A stretch of DNA of 5,963 nt from Actinomycetes bacterium (GTDB lineage Bacteria; Actinomycetota; Actinomycetes; S36-B12; UBA5976): the NCBI GenBank assembly GCA_021784375.1, contig JAJXSV010000143.1, positions 1 through 5,963 of the forward strand, read 5' to 3'. The position numbers and the translations under genes were made by a program. The notes beneath the pieces are model-generated. The model was not told where the DNA came from and did not search any database. It worked only from the letters and a program-made list of their open reading frames with translations. Numbering within the stretch: the stretch's first letter is position 1; every line of letters begins with the position of its first letter. Shown piece after piece: positions 1 through 5,498 of the stretch.

Positions 1-111
1 GTACGCAGCCCCATCAGCATCGGCATCGGCGGTCTGGCCGCCATGTACTTCATCGTGAGCGGCGGCGTGCGGGTGTACGTCGGGATTGTGACGCGCCGCG
101 CCGCTGGGTGA
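1..111 (+). CDS. 3' end of a possible membrane protein (partial, unrecognised)
   Basis: Reading frame 1 is open from the left edge to a TGA at 109-111 and encodes the last 36 residues of a protein whose start lies outside the window. The stretch is Gly/Ile/Val/Tyr rich (IGIGGLAAMYFIVSGG, then VRVYVGIV) and ends in a short basic tail (TRRAAG). This looks like one or two hydrophobic segments with a positively charged cytoplasmic end. It converges on the lipoprotein gene with only five bases between the stops. No family can be assigned from so short a piece. The coding call rests on the open frame, plausible membrane-like composition and tight packing against the next gene, so it is tentative. 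Confidence 0.45.
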   Translation, partial: VRSPISIGIGGLAAMYFIVSGGVRVYVGIVTRRAAG

Positions 112-122
112 CGGCTTCAGCG
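102..122. terminator. weak hairpin across two convergent stop codons
   Basis: CGCTG (102-106) pairs with CAGCG (118-122) around an 11-base loop. The stem-loop spans the stop codon of the left plus-strand gene and that of the minus-strand lipoprotein gene. There is no T-tract on either side and the stem is only 5 bp. It may help both transcripts end, but chance is a real alternative. Confidence 0.2.
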
Positions 123-1073
123 CAGGGTGTAGACCTTGGCGCCGGGGTAGGTCGGTACCGGCAGCCTGTTGGTAGGCACGATGGGCGTCGGCGACTGCAC
201 CGCGATGAAGTCCTTGTTGTTGGTCGCCAGGTAGAGCTTGGGCGTGCGCTCGATGATGCCGTTGATCTTCATGCCGTACAGGTGCTTGGTGTTGTGCGTG
301 TACACGTAGCCGGTGGGCCACATGCCATTCATGTCGAGGGCAATGGCGAATTGCACCCCGGCGTGGACGGCCTCATTGGCGAGCATGGTGGGCGTGGCCC
401 GGTGCGCGAACTCGAAGATGAAACTGCCGTCCTTGAGCACACCGAGCAGTGTGCGGTTGGCGTACGGCGTGTGGTGGATGGTGATGCCCCAGGTCTTGGG
501 GGTATCGGAAGCAGCCGAAACCTGGCTCACGCCACCGTCGATGATGGGTTTGAGGTTCTGTCGCACCGCCACCACGTCAGGCGTCATCTGCAGGTCGCGG
601 CCCCACGCTCCGAGGCGCAGCGAGCCATCCTTGTAGGTGACGAGTGAGGCCAGACCGTCCCGCAAGGGGGCCACTTCCTTGCCCAGGTAGTAGTAGCCGC
701 CCACGCCGTCCTTGAGTTTGAAGCCGCCGTTGAAGGCCGCCACCAACTGCGGGATCCAGGATGCCGGATGCTTGTCGGCGGCCGTACGTGGGCTCTTCTC
801 GGGCCACATGGTGCCCGGGATGAAGCGGAACTTCAGTTTGGCGGGATCCATCCACAGGAAGGAGACGAAGCCGTGGTCGGTGGTGGCCACCGCCATGCCG
901 GGTGCAACGGTCGTCCACTTGAAGGGCGGCTGGGGTGTCCGCGCGACGGGCGTTGCTGCGGTTGAAGCGGTGGCGCTGCGCATGGGTGCGCTGGTGGCGC
1001 TCGGCCCACAGGCGGACAGCAGGAGCACACTGGTGGCCGCCAACGCCGCCCAGCGGCGGTTACCGGACCACAC
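117..1073 (-). CDS. Lipoprotein with phosphodiester glycosidase (NAGPA-type) domain
   Basis: This is a predicted secreted, membrane-anchored protein of 318 residues. A lipoprotein signal peptide is visible: basic NRR at residues 5-7, a hydrophobic run, and the lipobox LSAC with Cys22 as lipidation site. A Ser/Thr/Ala/Pro-rich linker (to about residue 50) leads into a domain that looks like the phosphodiester glycosidase family (NAGPA, formerly DUF2233). Recognisable pieces are AAFNGGF (112-118), RTLLGVLKDGSFIF (207-220) and ALDMNGMW (245-252), the order expected for that fold. Family members cleave sugar-phosphodiester bonds; the substrate here is unknown. The frame is open 40 codons further upstream, but I chose the GTG at 1073 because GGAGGG lies 5 bases before it and it puts the signal peptide at the N-terminus. 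It lies 146 bases downstream of the reductase gene on the same strand, so co-transcription is possible. Confidence 0.82.
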   Translation of the reverse strand: MWSGNRRWAALAATSVLLLSACGPSATSAPMRSATASTAATPVARTPQPPFKWTTVAPGMAVATTDHGFVSFLWMDPAKLKFRFIPGTMWPEKSPRTAADKHPASWIPQLVAAFNGGFKLKDGVGGYYYLGKEVAPLRDGLASLVTYKDGSLRLGAWGRDLQMTPDVVAVRQNLKPIIDGGVSQVSAASDTPKTWGITIHHTPYANRTLLGVLKDGSFIFEFAHRATPTMLANEAVHAGVQFAIALDMNGMWPTGYVYTHNTKHLYGMKINGIIERTPKLYLATNNKDFIAVQSPTPIVPTNRLPVPTYPGAKVYTLR

Positions 1074-1078
1074 GATCG

Positions 1079-1118
1079 CCCTCCAACACCGCTCGCCCCG
1101 GGGCGAGAAGACGGTGTT
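1079..1118 (-). promoter_or_regulatory. Ribosome binding site abutted by a two-part inverted repeat
   Basis: The Shine-Dalgarno GGAGGG (1084-1079 on the minus strand) is 5 bases before the GTG at 1073 and decides that start. Directly upstream, with no gap, is an inverted repeat: outer arms AACACCG (1085-1091) and CGGTGTT (1112-1118) enclose a perfect 16-bp palindrome CTCGCCCCGGGGCGAG (1092-1107), with a 4-base bulge (1108-1111) on one side. In RNA this could form a long hairpin ending at the ribosome binding site. In DNA it could be a protein operator. Which of these applies cannot be told from sequence. Confidence 0.5.
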
Positions 1119-1121
1119 CGC

Positions 1122-1127
1122 AATGTA
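1122..1127 (-). promoter_or_regulatory. Possible -10 box for the lipoprotein gene
   Basis: On the minus strand TACATT fits the TANNNT -10 pattern, and an A lies at the expected start position (about 1115). That start would put the transcription start just inside the inverted repeat next to the ribosome binding site. No convincing -35 box is present. TANNNT occurs often by chance, so this is weak. Confidence 0.25.
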
Positions 1128-1219
1128 AGGGCGCAGCCGGGAGCTGCCCCGGGCATCCGCGGTTTGCTTACACAGTCGTAGCCCGATGCGCACCTCCCGC
1201 GTTTGCGGTGGGCGCTGGA

Positions 1220-1798
1220 TCAGGCCTCGGGCGCCGGCATCACATCATGGTCGCGCAGCGGCACGCCGCGCAGTTCGCTGATGAGGTTTATGGCGACACG
1301 AGCGCCGTCGCCAGCGGTGACCAGTGCGTGCATGGTGATGCCGGTGCCGTAGCCGGCTGCCCAGACCCCGGGCAGGTTGGTGCGGCCCTCGCGGTCGGTG
1401 CCGATGTGGCTTGACTTGCCGTCCGCGTTAGGCACGGTGGTGACGCCCAGCGCCTCAGCCAGCTTGACGCTTCGCCCCTGGGCGAGCAGGAGGCGGGCCG
1501 CCGTGTGTTCGCCGCCGTCCTCGAGCTTGACGAGGTAGCCGCCATCGGTCGCACGCAGCTCTTCGACGGTTGCCTGCACCCAGGTCGCTCCCGCCTTGGT
1601 GGCCTGTGCACGGCCGGCTTCCACCAGGTCCGGGCCGGTGATGCCTTCGGGGAAACCGAGGTAGTTGTTGAGCATGGCCCGTCGCGTGGGGCCCTTGTCG
1701 GCATCGATGACGAGCGTGCGTAGACCGGCGCGAGCGGCGAAAAGAGCAGCGCTGGCGCCTGCGGGTCCGCCTCCGAGAATCAAGAGTTCGTAGTCCAT
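1220..1798 (-). CDS. Short FAD-dependent oxidoreductase, thioredoxin-reductase-like, NADPH domain absent
   Basis: The 192-residue product begins with a Rossmann FAD-binding motif (ILGGGPAG, 7-14), a Glu/Asp-type acidic end of the second strand (VIDAD, 30-34), then NNYLGFPEGITGPDL (44-58), which closely resembles the thioredoxin reductase NYPGFPE..TGPEL segment. It ends with NLPGVWAAGYGTG (141-153), matching the second FAD motif of that family (PGVFAAGD). Thioredoxin reductases are about 310 residues, with an NADPH domain carrying CxxC inserted between the two FAD halves. Here that whole domain is missing and the protein contains no cysteine. The conserved Asp of AAGD is Tyr149-Gly150-like (AAGYG). 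It is therefore unlikely to be a thioredoxin reductase. It could be a single-domain flavoprotein that takes electrons from a partner. The start at 1798 is set by AAGGAG 5 bases upstream; the frame is open 66 codons further but that extension looks non-coding. Confidence 0.8.
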   Translation of the reverse strand: MDYELLILGGGPAGASAALFAARAGLRTLVIDADKGPTRRAMLNNYLGFPEGITGPDLVEAGRAQATKAGATWVQATVEELRATDGGYLVKLEDGGEHTAARLLLAQGRSVKLAEALGVTTVPNADGKSSHIGTDREGRTNLPGVWAAGYGTGITMHALVTAGDGARVAINLISELRGVPLRDHDVMPAPEA

Positions 1799-1803
1799 GG
1801 TCA

Positions 1804-1810
1804 CTCCTTC
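1804..1810 (-). promoter_or_regulatory. Ribosome binding site fixing the reductase start
   Basis: The minus strand reads GAAGGAG, then TGACC, then ATG. The 5-base spacing and near-consensus match select the ATG at 1798. The product then begins MDYELLILGGG, with the FAD motif at the N-terminus as expected for this family. Confidence 0.7.
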
Positions 1811-1837
1811 ATGTGCAGCCGGCGTATTGGGTGTGAA

Positions 1838-1853
1838 CGATGGCCGGCCATCG
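1838..1853. repeat. Perfect 16-bp palindrome in the reductase leader
   Basis: CGATGGCCGGCCATCG is a perfect inverted repeat lying 40 bases before the reductase start codon and downstream of the short leader ORF. It could be a dimeric repressor site or, in RNA, a 6-bp hairpin with a CCGG-type loop. A second perfect 16-bp palindrome of different sequence lies in the leader of the next gene on the same strand (1092-1107). Confidence 0.5.
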
Positions 1854-1917
1854 GCGATTCCCGGGCCCCTGGGCAGGGCCTCGGAAGCGCGGGCCGTCGC
1901 GCTCGGTTGCACGCTGC

Positions 1918-1983
1918 TCAAAGTGACATGCCGGTGCCGGGCGGTCCGGTGAGCGCAGTGCGGCATCCTTGCTTCGGCATCAT
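1918..1983 (-). CDS. Possible 21-residue leader peptide upstream of the reductase
   Basis: On the minus strand GGAGG (1994-1990) is followed by six bases and then ATGATG at 1983. The frame runs 21 codons to a TGA at 1918-1920. The peptide starts MMPKQGCRTALTG and is Gly/Pro rich; it shows no run of one amino acid that would mark a classical attenuator. The stop lies 119 bases before the reductase start, with two GC-rich inverted repeats in between. The ribosome binding site is as good as that of the reductase itself, which is the main reason for listing it. No homologue is known to me, and a chance ORF of this size is quite possible. Confidence 0.3.
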   Translation of the reverse strand: MMPKQGCRTALTGPPGTGMSL

Positions 1984-2081
1984 GATCGTCCTCCATCAGG
2001 CCGACGCAGCCTGAGCGGTTTGCATTTCGTCAGATGCGGGGGGCCGCGGCAATCCACAGCCGCATAACAGATGCACACCTC

Positions 2082-2087
2082 TAGGCT
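2082..2087 (+). promoter_or_regulatory. -10 box of a leaderless start (ABC ATPase)
   Basis: TAGGCT fits TANNNT and its last base is exactly 7 bases before the A of the ATG at 2094. Transcription would therefore begin at the start codon itself. No Shine-Dalgarno is present in front of 2094, which agrees with a leaderless mRNA. The layout matches that before moaA (4231-4236), including a CTCAAG sequence between box and start. No clear -35 box is seen. Confidence 0.5.
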
Positions 2088-2093
2088 CAAGGC

Positions 2094-2807
2094 ATGCAAG
2101 GAGCACAGCTTCGATACGACCACTTGAGCAAGCACTACGGCAGCACCATCGCGGTGCGCGACCTCAGCGGTGACATCCGCCCGGGCGTTGTGACGGGCAT
2201 GTTGGGCCCCAATGGAGCAGGCAAGAGCACGGCACTCAAGTGCCTGCTGGGGCTGGCCGCTCCGACATCCGGCAGTGCGCTTATCAACGGCCTGCCCTAT
2301 CTCGAGGTGGAGCAGCCGGGACGTCGTATCGGCACCGTGCTGGAGACCCGCGGCTTCCACCCGGGCGTCACGGGACGGCAGAACCTGTTGGTGCTGGCGG
2401 CCGCCATCGACGTAGACGATGCCCGGGTCGACGAGGTGCTGGCGCAGGTGGAACTCACGGAGGCTGCGAATCGCCGCATCAAGGGCTACTCGTTGGGCAT
2501 GCGCCAGCGCTTGTCACTCGCGGCTGGGCTGCTCGGTGACCCCGAGACGCTTGTCCTCGACGAACCAGCGAACGGCCTCGATCCACACGCCATCGTGTGG
2601 CTGCGCAATCTCCTCAGGAGCCTGGCCGCGGAAGGCCGTACCGTGCTCGTGAGCTCGCACCAGTTGGCGGAGATGGAGAACACCGTCGATGACGTGTTCA
2701 TCATGGACAAGGGATACCTGCGGGCCGCCGGCTCCATGACCGAGGTGTGCGCAGGACGCACACTTGAACAGGCATTCCTTGCGATCACGGAGGGTGGCCG
2801 GCTGTGA
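2094..2807 (+). CDS. ABC transporter ATP-binding protein
   Basis: This 237-residue protein is a complete ABC ATPase of the small drug/bacitracin/multidrug export type. It shows Walker A GPNGAGKST (38-46), a family-typical degenerate signature YSLGMRQRL (132-140), Walker B LVLDEP with catalytic Glu157, the D-loop NGLDP (160-164) and the switch His189 in SSH. The position usually held by the Q-loop glutamine reads VLETRGFHPGVTGRQNL (82-98), with Glu in place of Gln as in BcrA-like ATPases. It would dimerise and power the permease encoded next, whose start overlaps its stop by four bases (GTGA). The substrate cannot be told; no sensor kinase or response regulator is nearby. The ATG at 2094 has no ribosome binding site, but a -10 box is placed for leaderless transcription. 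Confidence 0.93.
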   Translation: MQGAQLRYDHLSKHYGSTIAVRDLSGDIRPGVVTGMLGPNGAGKSTALKCLLGLAAPTSGSALINGLPYLEVEQPGRRIGTVLETRGFHPGVTGRQNLLVLAAAIDVDDARVDEVLAQVELTEAANRRIKGYSLGMRQRLSLAAGLLGDPETLVLDEPANGLDPHAIVWLRNLLRSLAAEGRTVLVSSHQLAEMENTVDDVFIMDKGYLRAAGSMTEVCAGRTLEQAFLAITEGGRL

Positions 2808-3595
2808 GAACCTCACTCAAGGCAGAGGTGCGCAAGCTCCGTTACCAGCGCAGCACCTACGGCATCCTGGCTGGCGCTTGCGCCATTGCAGCCATCAGTG
2901 CCGTCTCCATCATTGCGACCGCCCAGTTGCCACGGCGTGAATTGCTCATGCACCTCACCGATGAGGCCACCATGCAGACCGTGATTGCCTCAACCGCGGG
3001 CGGCTACATCTTCGCGCTGGTTCTGGGCATCGTGATGAGCACCACGGAATTCCGCCACTCCACGGCGGTCGCCACCTACCTGGCACAGCCCCACCGGCGT
3101 ACCGTCATGCTCGCCAAGATGATCATCGCCGCCGTGATGGGCGTCATCGTGCAATTCGTGTCCACGGGTATCGGCATGATCGCGGCCACGCTCTACGTCC
3201 AGCGTTACGCCCACTACAACACTCCGCTCGATACCTACGTGCGGATCATGGCCGGCTCGGTGCTGGTGGGCGCGGTGTTGGCTGTGATGGGCGTGGCGCT
3301 CGGTTCACTGATCCGCAGCCAGTTGTTGGCGATCATGGTGTCGCTGCTGTGGCTGCAGTTGGTGGAAGGTCTGCTCATTGTCTTCGCCGATTGGCTGGGC
3401 AAGTGGTCGATCAGGGGTGCCATCAGCTCGGTGCTCGATATCGCCGTGAAGACCGGTCCCGGTGCCGGGCGCCTGGGTGGCAACAGCACGCTTGATCAAC
3501 TCGGTCCGTGGCAGAGCATGTTGCTGCTGCTTGCCTATGGCGCGGTTTTCGCCGTCATCGCGACTGTCACGTCCATGCGCCGGGATGTCGATTAG
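2804..3595 (+). CDS. ABC-2 type transporter permease, six membrane helices
   Basis: This 263-residue integral membrane protein has six hydrophobic segments at roughly 20-40, 60-79, 104-129, 148-169, 173-196 and 237-257. A short amphipathic, basic N-terminus (LKAEVRKLRYQRSTYG) precedes them, as is usual for ABC-2 permeases paired with BcrA-like ATPases. The segment TEFRHSTAVATYLAQPHRRTVMLAK (split across 81-105) between helices 2 and 3 matches the conserved cytoplasmic coupling region of that group (E-[FY]-RH..T...L..P.R...-AK). The GTG start overlaps the ATPase stop, implying translational coupling; GGAGG lies 10 bases upstream inside the ATPase gene. Two copies with two ATPases would make a full exporter. 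The substrate is unknown; peptide antibiotic or lipid export are possibilities, not findings. Confidence 0.88.
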   Translation: MRTSLKAEVRKLRYQRSTYGILAGACAIAAISAVSIIATAQLPRRELLMHLTDEATMQTVIASTAGGYIFALVLGIVMSTTEFRHSTAVATYLAQPHRRTVMLAKMIIAAVMGVIVQFVSTGIGMIAATLYVQRYAHYNTPLDTYVRIMAGSVLVGAVLAVMGVALGSLIRSQLLAIMVSLLWLQLVEGLLIVFADWLGKWSIRGAISSVLDIAVKTGPGAGRLGGNSTLDQLGPWQSMLLLLAYGAVFAVIATVTSMRRDVD

Positions 3596-3602
3596 CGCAC
3601 CG

Positions 3603-3619
3603 CTCGCCGATCGGGCGAG
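3603..3619 (+). terminator. Possible terminator hairpin after the ABC operon
   Basis: CTCGCC (3603-3608) pairs with GGCGAG (3614-3619) around a five-base loop, seven bases after the permease stop. A second small hairpin, GCGGG-TAG-CCCGC (3632-3644), follows. Neither has a T-tract, so this is at best a GC-type terminator of the kind common in high-GC genomes. Confidence 0.35.
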
Positions 3620-3715
3620 ATGACCCTTCAGGCGGGTAGCCCGCACATGCAAGGATGACGCTGAACTTCGTGCAGGAAGCAAGCCGGCAAAGTGCCGTGC
3701 AGAGTGGGGTGCCCA

Positions 3716-4201
3716 ATGGGTGACATGGAAAACATCACGTTCACCGTCATCACATGTTCGGATCGCGCCAGTGCCGGCGTTTATGAGAACAAGACGGGTC
3801 CCTGGATCGCCGAACAGGTGATCGCGGCTGGCGGCAGCATCCTCAATCAGGTGCTCATCGCCGACGAGAAGCGCTCTATCGCCAACGAGATCAAGCACGG
3901 GCTCATCGGTGACGTCATCATCACCACCGGTGGAACGGGTGTGCATCCCAAGGACGTCACTCCGGAGGCCACGCTGCCGCTGCTCGACACCTTGCTCCCC
4001 GGTATCTCCGAGGCGCTGCGTATGCAGGGCATGTCGAGCACTCCCCGCGCCATGATCTCCCGTGGTGTCGCCGGCTTCTCGGGCAAGACCCTCATCATCA
4101 ACCTCCCCGGTTCCGAGGGTTCCGTGCATGACGGCTGGGAGTTGGTGTCGCAGGTGATCCCGCACCTCGTGCGGCAGCGCCAGGGCAACGAAGGCCACTG
4201 A
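3716..4201 (+). CDS. moaB: Molybdenum cofactor biosynthesis protein, MoaB/Mog family
   Basis: This 161-residue protein belongs to the family that binds molybdopterin and, in Mog and Cnx1G, adenylylates it with ATP before molybdenum insertion. Visible family features are the N-terminal strand ending in SDRAS (15-19), the central TTGGTG (70-75) followed by KDVTPEAT (79-86), LPGISEALR (94-102), TPRAMISRGVAG (109-120) and LIINLPGS (126-133). Asp80 corresponds to the catalytic Asp of the DVTP motif. Three in-frame starts exist: GTG 3692, ATG 3716 and ATG 3725. Alignment to E. coli MogA from memory favours 3725, while a weak GTGGGG six bases before 3716 favours that one; the GTG is least likely. 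MoaB versus Mog cannot be decided here because the two are close paralogues. It precedes moaA by 41 bases on the same strand. Confidence 0.92.
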   Translation: MGDMENITFTVITCSDRASAGVYENKTGPWIAEQVIAAGGSILNQVLIADEKRSIANEIKHGLIGDVIITTGGTGVHPKDVTPEATLPLLDTLLPGISEALRMQGMSSTPRAMISRGVAGFSGKTLIINLPGSEGSVHDGWELVSQVIPHLVRQRQGNEGH

Positions 4202-4230
4202 CCAGCGTTCGGGGTGTTGCCGACCGGCTG

Positions 4231-4236
4231 TACCCT
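4231..4236 (+). promoter_or_regulatory. -10 box of a leaderless start (moaA)
   Basis: TACCCT fits TANNNT and ends exactly 7 bases before the A of the moaA ATG at 4243. There is no Shine-Dalgarno in front of this ATG. The same spacing and a shared CTCAAG between box and start are found before the ABC ATPase gene. moaA may thus have its own promoter even though moaB lies just upstream. A clear -35 box is missing. Confidence 0.5.
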
Positions 4237-4242
4237 CAAGCA

Positions 4243-5229
4243 ATGACGCAGTTCATTGACGGCTTCGGCCGGGCGCACCGCGACCTCCGGGTGTCCCTGA
4301 CCGACAAGTGCAATCTGCGCTGCACCTACTGCATGCCCACCGAACACATGCAGTGGTTGCCCAACGAGCAAACGCTGACGGCCGACGAGTTGCTGCGCGT
4401 CGTCGCGGTGGCCTGTGCCAACGGCATCAACGATGTCCGCCTGACCGGCGGCGAGCCTCTGATCCGCCACGACATCGTGGAGATTGTGGAACGTATCGCC
4501 GCCCTCCCCTCCGCCCCCTCTGTGGCCATGACCACCAACGGCATTCGCCTGGCTGCGCATATCAATGACCTGGTGGCAGCGGGCTTGAGCCGTATCAACA
4601 TCTCCCTCGATACCCTGGACGCCCAGCGCTTCGTGCGGCTCACGCGCCGCAATGAATTGCATGCCGTGATCGCCGGTATCGAAGCTGCCATGGCCTCGGG
4701 AATCCGGCCCATCAAACTCAACGCCGTCCTGCTCCGGGGCCTCAATGATGACGAGGCACCGCTGTTGCTGAACTGGGCCATCGAACGCGGCCTCGAGTTG
4801 CGCTTCATCGAGGAGATGCCACTGAGCGTGGGCGGGTCGTGGTCGCGCAGCGACTACATCACCACGCAGGACATCATCGAGAGCCTGACTCCGGTGTTCG
4901 AGTTGCGGCCCTTGCCACGCGACGTGCACAGCCCCTCCTTCACCATGCAGGTGGTGGGTACCGACGCCACCGTGGGCTTCATCTCGTCCATCAGCCAACC
5001 CTTCTGCGGCGGCTGCGACCGTCTGCGCCTCACGGCCGACGGCCAATTCCGCAACTGTCTGTTCGGCGCCGACGAGTGGGACCTGCGTGGCCTGCTGCGA
5101 AGTGGCGCCGATGATGATGGGCTTCTCGCGCGCATGATGGACAGCGTCCGGGCCAAGAAGGCGGGACACGGCACCGACGATCTGAGCCTGCTGCAGCCCA
5201 GCCGCAGCATGAATGCCATCGGGGGCTGA
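4243..5229 (+). CDS. moaA: GTP 3',8-cyclase MoaA (radical SAM)
   Basis: This 328-residue protein is a full-length MoaA, which converts GTP to 3',8-cyclo-GTP, the first step of molybdenum cofactor synthesis (MoaC completes cPMP). The N-terminal radical SAM cluster motif CNLRCTYC supplies Cys23, Cys27 and Cys30, and GGEP (69-72) is the SAM-binding segment. MTTNG (96-100), NISLDTLD (119-126) and ELRFIEEMP (185-193) are further family segments. The C-terminal second [4Fe-4S] site is formed by FCGGCDRLRLTADG with Cys255 and Cys258, plus Cys272. The protein ends in the conserved Gly-Gly tail (327-328). All catalytic features are intact. No moaC is in the window. It converges on moaD with a 10-base gap. 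Confidence 0.97.
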   Translation: MTQFIDGFGRAHRDLRVSLTDKCNLRCTYCMPTEHMQWLPNEQTLTADELLRVVAVACANGINDVRLTGGEPLIRHDIVEIVERIAALPSAPSVAMTTNGIRLAAHINDLVAAGLSRINISLDTLDAQRFVRLTRRNELHAVIAGIEAAMASGIRPIKLNAVLLRGLNDDEAPLLLNWAIERGLELRFIEEMPLSVGGSWSRSDYITTQDIIESLTPVFELRPLPRDVHSPSFTMQVVGTDATVGFISSISQPFCGGCDRLRLTADGQFRNCLFGADEWDLRGLLRSGADDDGLLARMMDSVRAKKAGHGTDDLSLLQPSRSMNAIGG

Positions 5230-5245
5230 GCCGGCCCCGTCAGCC
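5224..5245. terminator. Hairpin made of the moaA and moaD stop codons
   Basis: GGCTGA (5224-5229), which ends moaA, is the exact reverse complement of TCAGCC (5240-5245), which on the minus strand ends moaD. The loop is 10 bases. An alternative stem uses GCCGG (5230-5234) with CCGGC (5247-5251). Either could act as a bidirectional terminator between convergent genes, but there is no T-tract. Confidence 0.35.
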
Positions 5246-5479
5246 GCCGGCAAAGGGTGGCAGGACGTCGACGGTGTCGTCCGCCGCCAGTTCCACCTCG
5301 TCGGTGGCGCGATGACGGACCCCGTCGTGGAGCAGCGTTGACGCCGCCACCAGCCGAGCCATGCGTTCGCCGTACAACTGCTCCAGTTGGGCGCTCAGTT
5401 CCGGGATGGAGGCGGCCGACAGCGTGATCTCGCCACAGCCCGCGATCTCGCGGGCCACGGCGTAGAAGCGAACCAGCAT
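5240..5479 (-). CDS. moaD: Molybdopterin synthase small subunit MoaD
   Basis: This 79-residue protein has the ubiquitin-like fold signature of MoaD/ThiS: it starts MLVRFYAVAREIAG, has an acidic DEVELAADDTVDVLPPFAGG end, and finishes in the Gly-Gly (78-79) that is adenylylated and thiocarboxylated. As MoaD-SH it donates sulfur to precursor Z together with MoaE, giving molybdopterin. The length matches the family (about 80 residues). The start at 5479 is set by AAGGAGG 5 bases upstream; the frame is open 24 codons further but that part looks non-coding. No moaE is seen next to it. ThiS or another sulfur carrier is an alternative, but the setting beside moaA and moaB and the PPFAGG end favour MoaD. 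Confidence 0.9.
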   Translation of the reverse strand: MLVRFYAVAREIAGCGEITLSAASIPELSAQLEQLYGERMARLVAASTLLHDGVRHRATDEVELAADDTVDVLPPFAGG

Positions 5480-5498
5480 GCGGGCCTCCTTGACCCGA

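Larger units (their letters stand above)
1799..2093. other. Divergent intergenic region between the reductase and ABC transporter
   Basis: This 295-base stretch separates two divergently read genes. It holds, left to right, the reductase ribosome binding site, a perfect 16-bp palindrome (1838-1853), a weaker GC hairpin (GGCCC at 1864-1868 with GGGCC at 1876-1880), a short minus-strand ORF with its own ribosome binding site (1918-1983), and a -10 box at the ABC end. On the minus strand GATGCCG occurs twice, 14 bases apart, near 1963-1983. A possible minus-strand promoter is TTGAGC (2090-2085) with TATGCG (2066-2061), spacing 18, but the -10 match is poor. No RNA gene was recognised. Confidence 0.6.

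Noticed and set aside
1074..1193. 40-residue N-terminal extension of the lipoprotein
   Set aside because: It would bury the lipoprotein signal peptide, and GGAGGG is ideally placed for the GTG at 1073.
1918..1983. GPPGTG in the short leader peptide as a P-loop remnant
   Set aside because: The peptide has only 21 residues and no other NTPase feature; six small residues can arise by chance in GC-rich DNA.
1799..1996. 66-residue N-terminal extension of the reductase from an ATG at 1996
   Set aside because: The FAD motif belongs at the N-terminus, AAGGAG sits before the ATG at 1798, and the extension is rich in His, Arg, Ala and Pro without family resemblance.
3596..3715. Moco riboswitch upstream of moaB
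   Set aside because: The gap is only about 120 bases, and the small hairpins do not form a multi-stem arrangement I can recognise as that riboswitch.
3305..4243. Minus-strand open frame of 312 codons across the permease end and moaB
   Set aside because: It is antisense to two supported genes, has antisense-type composition and no recognisable motif.
3847..5253. Long open frame (468 codons) on the minus strand opposite moaB and moaA
   Set aside because: It lies antisense to two clear enzymes, is rich in His, Gly, Asp and Gln as expected for the complement of GC-biased codons, and shows no domain.
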